64,000 nt of DNA from Flavobacterium terrae. Its GTDB lineage: Bacteria; Bacteroidota; Bacteroidia; Flavobacteriales; Flavobacteriaceae. The stretch is from contig NZ_FQZI01000002.1 in the NCBI RefSeq assembly GCF_900142035.1, forward strand, positions 372,001 through 436,000, read 5' to 3'. This document shows, in pieces, positions 17,493 to 25,078 of the stretch (within the stretch, counting starts at the first letter, position 1; each line of letters begins with the position of its first letter). A program made the position numbers and the translations under genes. The notes beneath the pieces were generated by a model. The model had not been told where the DNA came from. It worked only from the letters and a program-made list of their open reading frames with translations, and searched no databases.

Positions 17493-19166
17493 TTATTCTT
17501 TAATAATTTTTCTTGTAGTTTCTTTTCCTCCAGATATTACTTTCAAGAAATAAACTCCTTTTTGAAGCGAAGACACATCAATATCAAATGATTGCCCTTC
17601 AAATTGTTTCACATTTATTTTTTGTCCTAAAACAGAATAAATTTCAACTTTAGTTTTGCTTGAACTATCAAACAAATTAATAGTAATTCTATCTCTAGAT
17701 GGATTAGGATAAACAGAGAAAACAATTTGATTATTTTGCGAAGTACTTAAAGTCTGATTAATACGCTCAATCGCTGATTGCATATTTGGAATTGGACCAA
17801 TATGTCCTCCTGAACCTTGTGGTATTCCAGTATCAATTAAAAGCTGACGCATTTGTAGTGGCGTCATGTAAGAGTTTGTTTGCGAATAATAGTAAGATTG
17901 CAAAGCCACCACACAAGCTGTAACAATAGGTGTTGCCGAACTAGTTCCTGAGAAATTAGTATAATTTTGATTAAAATCACCTCCTATTTGGCTATAATCT
18001 CCATATCCAGTACTTCTTACACTCCCACCCCAAGCTTGAACATCTACTCTGGAACCATATGTACTAAACGACATCTTATTATGTGTCGTACTAGGAGTAC
18101 CCGCACCTACTATAATAGCTCCAGAATCCCCTCTATTCATATACGGTGCATAATAAGCATCATCTAAATTTTGATTTCCATTACCTCCTGCTGCAACAAT
18201 TATAATTCCTGAGTCTGTAGCTGCTTTAGTTAAAGTCCATATCAACGAATTATATTCTGCTGGAACATAAGTAGAACCCCCGTTTCCTGCGGTTTGCATT
18301 TCATAAATAATGACATCTCCAACTACAGAATTCTCAATAGCTTTTGTAACTGCATTAGCTCTATTATACCCTGTTTGTTGCCATTCTGGAAATAATACTA
18401 ATTCTTGAGCTCCGTAAACCATTCCTGAAACTCCATAACCACCTCTATCTGCATATAAAACTCCAAAAGTAGCAGTCCCATGTTCAGTATATGAAGTCGA
18501 AGCGCTTGTCGATATAGTCATCCCAGTTGCAACAGAAACATTTCTCCCTGAGAGTTCTTCGTGATTCATATTAAAACCATACTCACAATCTCTAATGCGA
18601 ATACCTGAGCCATTTAATCCCAAGTCCCAAGCATATGTCATGTTTACCCCTGGGTCAGGACCTATATAATTCTGAAAAGATTCATAATCAGGCGTAGCTG
18701 GCGGAATATCTGAAGGAGGCAATGTAGGAGGATCGATTGGATCTAAAGACAGCAAAGAACAAAAATCAACTTCTTTAAATCCCTCCAAGAGTCCTGCCAA
18801 TTCATATAATCTTGAATTTGTTGGATTTTCTATTTTTACTTTAGCAATATTTCTAAGTCTTATAATATCTCTGTCTGATTTTGATAATTTAATTGCTTGA
18901 GCAGCCATCTCATTAATTTTTTCATCAGATAATAAAATTCCTTTTTCTAATTCTAATTGAAACTCAGTAAAAATATTTTGCAATTGCGGAATTGAATTTA
19001 CAATATTTGAAGTAGATATATCACCATTAAAGTTAATAGAAGGGTCAAACGAAACATATAGCTCATGCATATTTGAACTTGGAGTTAAAAAATACTCCCC
19101 TTTTGTAACCTGCGCAAACACAGATAAATGAGCTATGAATAATACTAAAAAGTAAATTTTTTTCAT
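17493..19166 (-). CDS. Secreted S8 subtilisin-like peptidase with T9SS sorting domain
   Basis: A 557-residue protein starting at ATG 19166; an in-frame ATG 60 nt upstream lies before the -7 box and is excluded. Signal peptide MKKIYFLVLFIAHLSVFAQ, then a propeptide-like region to about 160 and an S8 domain. The probable catalytic residues are Asp in IRIRDCEYGF, His in EHGTATFGV and Ser in SGTSSATPI. The C-terminal type A T9SS sorting domain (FSVYPNPSRDRITINL ... KGVYFLKV ... KIIKE) marks it for surface attachment or release. It is a stand-alone extracellular protease. Confidence 0.93.
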   Translation of the reverse strand: MKKIYFLVLFIAHLSVFAQVTKGEYFLTPSSNMHELYVSFDPSINFNGDISTSNIVNSIPQLQNIFTEFQLELEKGILLSDEKINEMAAQAIKLSKSDRDIIRLRNIAKVKIENPTNSRLYELAGLLEGFKEVDFCSLLSLDPIDPPTLPPSDIPPATPDYESFQNYIGPDPGVNMTYAWDLGLNGSGIRIRDCEYGFNMNHEELSGRNVSVATGMTISTSASTSYTEHGTATFGVLYADRGGYGVSGMVYGAQELVLFPEWQQTGYNRANAVTKAIENSVVGDVIIYEMQTAGNGGSTYVPAEYNSLIWTLTKAATDSGIIIVAAGGNGNQNLDDAYYAPYMNRGDSGAIIVGAGTPSTTHNKMSFSTYGSRVDVQAWGGSVRSTGYGDYSQIGGDFNQNYTNFSGTSSATPIVTACVVALQSYYYSQTNSYMTPLQMRQLLIDTGIPQGSGGHIGPIPNMQSAIERINQTLSTSQNNQIVFSVYPNPSRDRITINLFDSSSKTKVEIYSVLGQKINVKQFEGQSFDIDVSSLQKGVYFLKVISGGKETTRKIIKE

Positions 19167-19180
19167 AACAATTTTTCTTT

Positions 19181-19188
19181 CAAATATA
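19181..19188 (-). promoter_or_regulatory. -7 box of the subtilase gene
   Basis: TATATTTG on the minus strand, 14 nt before ATG 19166, back to back with the rluF-type promoter. Confidence 0.6.
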
Positions 19189-19236
19189 TAAAAAAAAGTA
19201 GTTAAAAAACAGATAATGAGTTTCATAAATAAGTTT

Positions 19237-19244
19237 TACTTTTG
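19237..19244 (+). promoter_or_regulatory. -7 box immediately before the pseudouridine synthase start
   Basis: TACTTTTG ends only 4 nt before ATG 19249, so transcription probably starts at or beside the ATG, giving a leaderless mRNA. Confidence 0.6.
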
Positions 19245-19248
19245 CACA

Positions 19249-20058
19249 ATGGAAGAAAACAAAACACGAATAAATAAATTTTTATCAGAAACTGGCTATT
19301 GTTCACGTCGCGAAGCAGACAAATTATTAGAAGAAGGACGCATTACCATTAATGGAAAAGTTCCTGAACTAGGAACTAAAGTCTCTATTGAGGATGAGAT
19401 TCGTGTAGACGGAAAATTGATTCGTGAAAAAACTACCAAACCTATTTATCTTGCATTTAATAAACCTGTTGGAATTGAATGTACTACAAATCAAAGTGTT
19501 CGTAATAATATTGTTGACTATATAAACTACCCAAAACGCATTTTCCCCATTGGTCGTTTAGACAAAGCCAGCGAAGGGCTAATTTTCATGACTGATGATG
19601 GAGATATTGTAAACAAAATTCTTAGAGCTCGAAACAATCACGAAAAAGAATATATTGTAACTGTAAATAAACCTATCACAGATCGATTTGTACAACGAAT
19701 GTCAAACGGGATTCCTATTCTAGATACGGTTACCAAAAAGTGTAAGGTCGAACAAGTAAGTAAATTTATTTTTAGGATAGTTCTAACCCAAGGATTGAAT
19801 AGACAAATTCGCCGAATGTGTGAATATCTTGGCTATGAAGTAACAGCACTTAAAAGAACGAGAATTATCAACATTTCATTAGACGTTCCTCTAGGACGCT
19901 ACAGAGACTTAACTGATGAGGAAATAAAGGAACTGAATACTCTAATTGCTCCATCAAGCAAAACTGAGGAAGCAAGTTTTCTAAAAGACAAGAAGAATCC
20001 TTCAAAAACACTTGAGAAGAAACAACATTTTGAGAGAAGAAAAAGAAAAGACTCTTAA
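19249..20058 (+). CDS. rluF: RsuA/RluF-family 23S rRNA pseudouridine synthase
   Basis: A 269-residue protein with an N-terminal S4 RNA-binding domain (RINKFLSETGYCSRREAD) and a pseudouridine synthase core with the catalytic Asp in IGRLDKASEGL and NRQIRRMCEYLGY. RluF modifies U2604 of 23S rRNA. The short lysine-rich tail (about 235-269) is common in this subfamily. ATG 19249 is selected by the -7 box, and the 11-residue in-frame extension is unlikely. Symbol confidence is moderate because RluF, RluB and RsuA are similar. Confidence 0.88.
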   Translation: MEENKTRINKFLSETGYCSRREADKLLEEGRITINGKVPELGTKVSIEDEIRVDGKLIREKTTKPIYLAFNKPVGIECTTNQSVRNNIVDYINYPKRIFPIGRLDKASEGLIFMTDDGDIVNKILRARNNHEKEYIVTVNKPITDRFVQRMSNGIPILDTVTKKCKVEQVSKFIFRIVLTQGLNRQIRRMCEYLGYEVTALKRTRIINISLDVPLGRYRDLTDEEIKELNTLIAPSSKTEEASFLKDKKNPSKTLEKKQHFERRKRKDS

Positions 20059-20072
20059 AAAGAGCCTTTTGT
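20046..20072 (+). terminator. Imperfect terminator at the end of the pseudouridine synthase gene
   Basis: AAAAGACTCTT pairs with AAGAGCCTTTT with one A-C mismatch. It overlaps the stop codon region. Confidence 0.45.
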
Positions 20073-20088
20073 GCATGTATCTGATTTT

Positions 20089-20898
20089 TTAATTAAAATT
20101 TCTTCTTTCTAAACTAATTCCAGCTTTAGTAAACTCATTTTTAAGACTTTCTAATACTTGAGTATTCATTTTTGAAAAGTTATCGTTTGTTGCCCATGAT
20201 TTAACAGCTAAACGAACACCATTTTCCGAAAGTGCAACTACATCAACTGAGGGTTTTGGATCTTGAAGAACATTTTCATTTTTATTTAAAATATCAAGGA
20301 CAATATCTTTAACTTTTTTTAAATCCTCATCATAAGAAATTAAAAACTGTAAATCTGTTCTGCGCTGTCCTTGCAAAGAATGATTTACTATAGTTCCATT
20401 AGATAATGATCCATTTGGAATAAAAATGGTTTGATTATTTGCGGCAATTAATTTTGTAACAAATATTTGTATCTCAGAAACAACACCTATAACGCCTTGA
20501 GCTTCGATAGTATCTCCTACTTCAAACGGTTTAAACAAAACAATAAGAATACCTCCCGCAAAATTTGAAAGAGACCCTTGTAGAGATAAACCTATAGCTA
20601 AACCAGCAGCTCCTATTATAGCTACAAAAGAAGCTGTTTCAATACCTAATCTTGATATGAAAGTAATAAAAAGTAAAAAACGTAAAATCCATACTAAAAT
20701 ATCTATCAAAAATTTTGACAGCGTGATATCAAATTCGCTATTTTGAACTTTTGAAAGAATCATTCTTTTTACAAAATTGATAGTATAATGACCAACAATA
20801 AGTATGAAAAAAGCGATTAAAATTTTAGGTGAATAATTAATGACAGCTTCAATAACCTCATCAATGTATTTGCTTAAAATACTTTTATCTATAATCAT
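20089..20898 (-). CDS. Small-conductance mechanosensitive ion channel (MscS family)
   Basis: A 269-residue inner-membrane protein. Three transmembrane helices are visible (about 20-42, 65-85, 90-112), with the pore-lining TM3 GAAGLAIGLSLQGSLSN, then the beta domain (FEVGDTIEAQGVIGVV) and a C-terminal alpha/beta domain. It releases solutes on hypo-osmotic shock. It lies 1 bp after the GNAT gene and probably shares its transcript with folD. Confidence 0.94.
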   Translation of the reverse strand: MIIDKSILSKYIDEVIEAVINYSPKILIAFFILIVGHYTINFVKRMILSKVQNSEFDITLSKFLIDILVWILRFLLFITFISRLGIETASFVAIIGAAGLAIGLSLQGSLSNFAGGILIVLFKPFEVGDTIEAQGVIGVVSEIQIFVTKLIAANNQTIFIPNGSLSNGTIVNHSLQGQRRTDLQFLISYDEDLKKVKDIVLDILNKNENVLQDPKPSVDVVALSENGVRLAVKSWATNDNFSKMNTQVLESLKNEFTKAGISLERRNFN

Positions 20899-20899
20899 A

Positions 20900-21397
20900 T
20901 TATTTAATTAATTTTTCCATTACAAAATCATCCATGACATAACCTTGTCCAATATCGATTACTTCATCTGCTATTTTTACAAAACCTTGCTTTTCATAAA
21001 AACTAACGGCTTTGTTATATTTATTGACATTTAAAAACAAAAAATTATTTTCTGCTTGCTTAGTCCTTTGCTCAACTTCATTTAATAAAAATTTACCTAT
21101 CCCTTTCCCTTGTGTATTAGGCATAACATATATTTTATGAAGTTTAGTTTTTCCTTTTTCTTTACAATCTGTTTCGTAAGCCGCAAAACCTAAATATTGA
21201 CCATCTTCTTCTACAAATAAAAAAACATGACCACTATCAAATTGTTCTTCTAGTGAACTTATTGAATAAAAATTATCTAACATATAGTTAAGTTGCCCAA
21301 CAGATAATATTTCACCATAAGTATCAGGCCAAATTTTATATGCCAATTCACGAACAATAGCTAATTGTTGCTTTGAAGATTGTATTATTATTTGCAT
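20900..21397 (-). CDS. GNAT-family N-acetyltransferase
   Basis: A 165-residue cytosolic acetyl-CoA-dependent acetyltransferase. The acetyl-CoA loop is VMPNTQGKGIGKFLL and the C-terminal NKYNKAVSFYEKQGFVK motif is typical. Acceptor unknown. The start overlaps the end of folD by 10 bp, indicating translational coupling. Confidence 0.9.
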   Translation of the reverse strand: MQIIIQSSKQQLAIVRELAYKIWPDTYGEILSVGQLNYMLDNFYSISSLEEQFDSGHVFLFVEEDGQYLGFAAYETDCKEKGKTKLHKIYVMPNTQGKGIGKFLLNEVEQRTKQAENNFLFLNVNKYNKAVSFYEKQGFVKIADEVIDIGQGYVMDDFVMEKLIK

Positions 21398-22269
21398 CTT
21401 TTTTGCTCTCTCGCTAATAAAGTATTTTTAAGTAACATTGCAATAGTCATAGGCCCTACTCCGCCAGGAACAGGAGTAATATAAGATGCTTTTTTAGAAA
21501 CATTTTCAAAATCGACATCACCAGTTATCACATAACCTTTTTCGGAAGTTTCATCTTGTACTCTAGTAATTCCCACATCGATAATAACTGCATCATCTTT
21601 AATCATTTCTGCTTTAAGATAATTAGGAACTCCAAGTGCAGTAATAATAATATCGGCTTGTGATGTAATTTGATTGATGTTTTTAGTATGACTGTGAGTT
21701 AATGTTACTGTTGAATTTCCAGGAAATCCTTTTCTTCCCATCAAAATACTCATAGGACGTCCTACGATATGACTACGACCAATAACCACTGTATGCTTTC
21801 CTTTTGTTTCTACATTATATCTTTCTAACAATTCAAGAATACCAAATGGTGTTGCAGGTATAAAGGTTGACATATCTAATGCCATTTTTCCAAAGTTTTC
21901 AGGATGAAAACCATCAACATCTTTACTAGGATCAATAGCCATTAAAACTTCCTGAGTATCAATTTGGTCTGGTAATGGAAGCTGAACAATAAATCCATCT
22001 ATATCATCGTCTTCATTCAATTCTTGAATTTTTTTAAGCAATTCTGTTTCAGAAGTTGTACTAGGCATTTTGATTAATGTAGATTCGAAACCTACTCTTT
22101 CACATGCTTTTACTTTACTTCCTACATAAGTTAAACTTGCACCATCATTACCTACAATTATAGCTGCTAAATGAGGTACTTTTTCTCCCTTTACTTTCAT
22201 CTCCTGCACTTGTGCAGCGATTTCGTTTTTGATGTCTTCTGAAACTTTTTTACCGTCTAAAATTTGCAT
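21388..22269 (-). CDS. folD: Bifunctional methylenetetrahydrofolate dehydrogenase / methenyltetrahydrofolate cyclohydrolase
   Basis: A 293-residue cytosolic enzyme of one-carbon metabolism. It has the YVGSKVKACE motif with the catalytic Lys, QLPLP, the NADP-binding GRSHIVGRP and the C-terminal PGGVGPMT. It is first gene of a three-gene overlapping unit with GNAT and MscS. Confidence 0.96.
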   Translation of the reverse strand: MQILDGKKVSEDIKNEIAAQVQEMKVKGEKVPHLAAIIVGNDGASLTYVGSKVKACERVGFESTLIKMPSTTSETELLKKIQELNEDDDIDGFIVQLPLPDQIDTQEVLMAIDPSKDVDGFHPENFGKMALDMSTFIPATPFGILELLERYNVETKGKHTVVIGRSHIVGRPMSILMGRKGFPGNSTVTLTHSHTKNINQITSQADIIITALGVPNYLKAEMIKDDAVIIDVGITRVQDETSEKGYVITGDVDFENVSKKASYITPVPGGVGPMTIAMLLKNTLLAREQKRCK

Positions 22270-22305
22270 TGTTGTTGTGTTGTTTAGGTTTAGTGTGTAT
22301 TAATT

Positions 22306-22328
22306 AAAAAGGCGCGAAAACTCGCGCC
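22306..22328 (-). terminator. ffh terminator
   Basis: On the minus strand GGCGCGA/TCGCGCC forms a perfect 7-bp GC stem with a 4-nt loop, followed by TTTTT. Confidence 0.85.
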
Positions 22329-22334
22329 TAAATT

Positions 22335-23681
22335 TTATCTCATTCCAGGCATACCCTTCATACCGCCCATCATCTTCATTAAATTCTTTCCTCCAGGTCC
22401 TTGCATCATTTTCATCATTTTGCTCATTTGGTCGAATTGTTTCATCAATTGATTTACTTCTTCAACCTTTCTTCCTGAACCTTTAGCTATACGATTTTTA
22501 CGTTTAACGTCAATAATTGATGGTTTACTTCTTTCTGCAGGAGTCATCGAATAAATAATCGCTTCAATGTGTTTGAAAGCATCATCTGGAACATCGATAT
22601 CTTTTAATGCTTTTCCAGCACCAGGAATCATTCCAACAAGGTCTTTCATATTACCCATTTTCTTTACCTGTTGAATTTGAGTCAAGAAATCATCAAAGCC
22701 GAATTCGTTTTTAGCAATTTTCTTTTGTAGTTTACGCGCTTCCTCTTCATCATACTGCGCTTGTGCACGCTCAACTAATGACACAACGTCTCCCATTCCA
22801 AGGATACGATCTGCCATACGATCTGGATAGAATACATCAATAGCATCCATTTTTTCTCCAGTACCGATGAATTTGATTGGTTTGTTTACTACCGATTTAA
22901 TCGAAATAGCAGCTCCACCACGAGTATCACCATCTAATTTGGTTAAAATAACTCCATCAAAGTTTAATCTATCGTTGAATGCTTTTGCAGTATTTACAGC
23001 ATCCTGACCTGTCATTGAGTCAACTACAAACAAGGTTTCGTTTGGTGTAATTGCTTTATGAACGTTTGCAATCTCGGTCATCATTTCCTCATCAACAGCT
23101 AAACGACCAGCTGTATCGACAATTACCACATTGAAACCGTTTGCTTTTGCATGTTTAATTGCATTTTGCGCAATATCAACAGCATTTTTATTTTCTGGTT
23201 CAGAATATACTTCTACTCCAATTTGCTCTCCTACAACATGCAACTGATTAATCGCTGCTGGACGGTAAATATCACAAGCTACCAATAAAGGTTTTTTGTT
23301 CTTTTTATCTTTTAAGAAGTTTGCTAATTTACCTGAAAAAGTCGTTTTACCAGAACCTTGTAAACCTGACATCAAAATAATCGTCGGATTTCCTGAAAGA
23401 TTGATACCTGCAGCATCACCTCCCATTAATTCTGTTAATTCGTCTTTTACGATTTTAATTAAAAGTTGTCCTGGCTGTAACGTAGTTAATACGTCCTGAC
23501 CCATTGCTTTTTCTTTTACACGTGTGGTAAAATCTTTAGCAATTTTAAAGTTAACATCGGCATCAAGTAACGCACGACGAACTTCTTTTAAAGTATCAGC
23601 AACGTTTACCTCAGTAATTTTACCGTGACCTTTTAATATATGAAACGCTTTATCTAATTTCTCTGATAAATTATTGAACAT
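22335..23681 (-). CDS. ffh: Signal recognition particle protein Ffh
   Basis: A 448-residue GTPase that binds signal sequences and 4.5S RNA and docks with FtsY. The N domain (MFNNLSEKLDKAF) is followed by the G domain (GLQGSGKTTF, DTAGR, TKLDGD) and a Met-rich M domain ending GGMKGMPGMR. ATG 23681 gives the family length; a longer in-frame extension runs through the promoter and repeat and is rejected. Expressed from its own consensus promoter. Confidence 0.97.
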   Translation of the reverse strand: MFNNLSEKLDKAFHILKGHGKITEVNVADTLKEVRRALLDADVNFKIAKDFTTRVKEKAMGQDVLTTLQPGQLLIKIVKDELTELMGGDAAGINLSGNPTIILMSGLQGSGKTTFSGKLANFLKDKKNKKPLLVACDIYRPAAINQLHVVGEQIGVEVYSEPENKNAVDIAQNAIKHAKANGFNVVIVDTAGRLAVDEEMMTEIANVHKAITPNETLFVVDSMTGQDAVNTAKAFNDRLNFDGVILTKLDGDTRGGAAISIKSVVNKPIKFIGTGEKMDAIDVFYPDRMADRILGMGDVVSLVERAQAQYDEEEARKLQKKIAKNEFGFDDFLTQIQQVKKMGNMKDLVGMIPGAGKALKDIDVPDDAFKHIEAIIYSMTPAERSKPSIIDVKRKNRIAKGSGRKVEEVNQLMKQFDQMSKMMKMMQGPGGKNLMKMMGGMKGMPGMR

Positions 23682-23703
23682 AATTCTTCTTTTTTTGAAG
23701 TTG

Positions 23704-23733
23704 CAAAGATAAATTAAAGTTACCAAGTAGCAA
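23704..23733 (-). promoter_or_regulatory. ffh promoter (TTG-N19-TATCTTTG)
   Basis: On the minus strand TTG (23731-23733), 19 nt, then TATCTTTG (23704-23711), a full match to the Bacteroidota -33/-7 consensus. The -33 element lies in an 8-bp tandem repeat. Confidence 0.8.
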
Positions 23734-23755
23734 AGTAGCAAAGTAACAAAGTTTA
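23724..23755. repeat. Short 8-bp tandem repeat (CAAAGTAG-like) over the ffh -33 region
   Basis: About four units of CAAAGTAG/CAAAGTAA, the first lacking one base. Each unit supplies a TTTG or TTG on the minus strand, so copy-number change could shift the -33 spacing. Confidence 0.6.
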
Positions 23756-23764
23756 CAGTTAAAT

Positions 23765-23830
23765 GCGTTAGGGATTGAGCCAAGTACCTTGTACAGGCGA
23801 AAGCCCGACCGAATGCAATGAGGAACGCCC
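23765..23830. ncRNA. Structured intergenic element, copy A (fold shared with 63256-63354)
   Basis: Read on +, outer GCGTT (23765) pairs with AACGC (23824-23828), then GGG (23771) with CCC (23804-23806). An inner hairpin GCC-AA-GTAC-CTT-GTAC-A-GGC fills the centre and is followed by GCGAAAGC. The layout matches the second copy near carB, where the same arms have different but still complementary bases. It may belong to a flavobacterial structured-RNA or repeat family such as Flavo-1; that name is from memory and unverified. Transcribed strand unknown. Confidence 0.5.
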
Positions 23831-23834
23831 AAAA

Positions 23835-24221
23835 TTAAATAATATTGACTGCTTTTTTATTTTCGTCGATAGCCACAAAAGTAAATTCGCCAGTAACTGC
23901 TTTATCTTTTTGAGTGCTATACATTTCTTCTACAAAAATATCTACTCTTACTTTTAAGCTCGTAGTTCCTAAATAAGTCACTTTTCCAACCAACTCTATG
24001 ATTGTACCATGGGGGATTGGTTTTTTAAAATCGATTCGATCACTACTAACTGTAACCATTTTTTGACGACTGTAACGTGTAGCGGTAATAAAAGCAACTT
24101 CATCCATGAATTGCATAGCAGTACCTCCAAATAAGGTATCGTAATGATTCGTAGTATTAGGAAAAACGGCTTTAAATACTCTGGTTACAGATTCGTTGAT
24201 TCTTTCTTCTTGTCTTTGCAT
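23835..24221 (-). CDS. Hotdog-fold acyl-CoA thioesterase
   Basis: A 128-residue YciA/BFIT-type single-hotdog thioesterase. It has the characteristic NHYDTLFGGTAMQFMDEVAFITA segment with the catalytic Asp, followed by VTVSSDRIDFKKPIP. It hydrolyses acyl-CoAs to free acid plus CoA; chain-length preference cannot be read from sequence. A cobalamin-type riboswitch and its own promoter lie upstream, with no other gene in between, which is unusual for this family. Confidence 0.9.
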   Translation of the reverse strand: MQRQEERINESVTRVFKAVFPNTTNHYDTLFGGTAMQFMDEVAFITATRYSRQKMVTVSSDRIDFKKPIPHGTIIELVGKVTYLGTTSLKVRVDIFVEEMYSTQKDKAVTGEFTFVAIDENKKAVNII

Positions 24222-24314
24222 ATAAAATAAGGTTTAAAATTCATTTATGCGACAAGTGTGTGTAACAGAAGTATTTTTCCATTCTGAAAAAAATGGAAGT
24301 TTACTTTCGCCCAA

Positions 24315-24447
24315 GCACTTATCGTGGTGCCCAAACAAAATCATTTCTATGTATCTGACTTATCTTTTTAAAAAGAAACACAGTTGCACGACAGTTTAGG
24401 ATTTTCACCTAATTCCATATTGAAAGCTAGCTTTCTGAAATGATTTT
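24315..24447 (-). promoter_or_regulatory. Cobalamin (B12) riboswitch upstream of the acyl-CoA thioesterase
   Basis: On the minus strand an 11-bp P1 (AAAATCATTTC at 24447-24437 with GAAATGATTTT at 24347-24337) encloses the B12-box core. The core has GGAATTAGGTGAAAATCC, then CTGTCGTGCAACTGT, then AAGTCAGATAC (24361-24351). TTAGG/CCTAA closes the inner stem. A downstream hairpin GCAC-CACGATAA-GTGC (24330-24315) exposes CACGA, complementary to TCGTG in the core: the expected L5-L13 kissing loop. No U-tract terminator follows, so control is probably translational. Confidence 0.85.
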
Positions 24448-24464
24448 ATACGATATGAGTTGAG

Positions 24465-24472
24465 CAAAGATA
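24465..24472 (-). promoter_or_regulatory. -7 box driving the riboswitch transcript
   Basis: TATCTTTG on the minus strand, about 18 nt before the aptamer's first stem. No other TAnnTTTG box lies between it and the thioesterase ATG. Confidence 0.65.
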
Positions 24473-24517
24473 AAAAAAGCAACCCAATTGGATTGCTTTG
24501 TGATATAATCTGTAAGT

Positions 24518-24982
24518 TTAATTTTTCTCGAAAGTAACATAATCGGTTCCTCCACCTCCTCCGCTTTCATGAATTAAGCGAACTTTAGTATCTGTTCTTT
24601 CCAAAATATTCCAGTCTTCGGTCAATTCTGCAAAATTAGAAGGTGCGCTAAATGCGATATTAAAATCCAAATCATTACTTGGACTATCATCTCCACTATT
24701 ATCACTAGTAACAGACCAAGTTCCTGTATAAGTATTAGTACCATTTGTCGCTGTTAAAACTGCAGCGTCAGCAAATGTAAAGTTGTAACCGTTAAAATTT
24801 GAAGTCTCATTAGTACCAGAATCTTCATAAAAAGTTATTCTCCATGTACCAGATTTTACAGTATTAATAACTGGTGTTGGGTCTACTGAAGGATTTGATG
24901 GGTTATCATCGTCATCGCTACACATGCCTGAAACACTTAGCAAAGAAGCTAAAATTAGAATTTTTACAAAAATATTTTTCAT
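24518..24982 (-). CDS. Small surface-exported lipoprotein
   Basis: A 154-residue protein with an N-terminal lipoprotein signal (MKNIFVKILILASLLSVSGMC). The Cys is followed by SDDDD, the lipoprotein export signal that sends flavobacterial lipoproteins to the outer face of the outer membrane. The mature part is a Thr/Asn/Gly-rich beta domain (GTWRITFYEDSG, YTGTWSVTSD) of lipocalin-like character. Met at the -1 position of the lipobox is unusual. Function unknown. Confidence 0.78.
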   Translation of the reverse strand: MKNIFVKILILASLLSVSGMCSDDDDNPSNPSVDPTPVINTVKSGTWRITFYEDSGTNETSNFNGYNFTFADAAVLTATNGTNTYTGTWSVTSDNSGDDSPSNDLDFNIAFSAPSNFAELTEDWNILERTDTKVRLIHESGGGGGTDYVTFEKN

Positions 24983-25047
24983 AACCGTTTGTTTACCATA
25001 AAGTTAACGAAAAATAAATCTATTTATTGTTAAAAAAAAATTAACAC

Positions 25048-25073
25048 AAAAAAGCCCGCTTTCAGCGGGCTTT
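25048..25073 (-). terminator. argS terminator
   Basis: AAAGCCCGCT/AGCGGGCTTT, a perfect 10-bp stem with a 3-nt loop, and a T run on the minus strand. Confidence 0.88.
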
Positions 25074-25078
25074 ACTTT

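Noticed and set aside
23682..23783. Long N-terminal extension of Ffh
   Set aside because: It would translate the promoter, the 8-bp repeat and element A; ATG 23681 gives the conserved N-terminus.
23775..23957. Short + strand reading frame across element A
   Set aside because: It overlaps the thioesterase gene and a structured element and has no conserved features.
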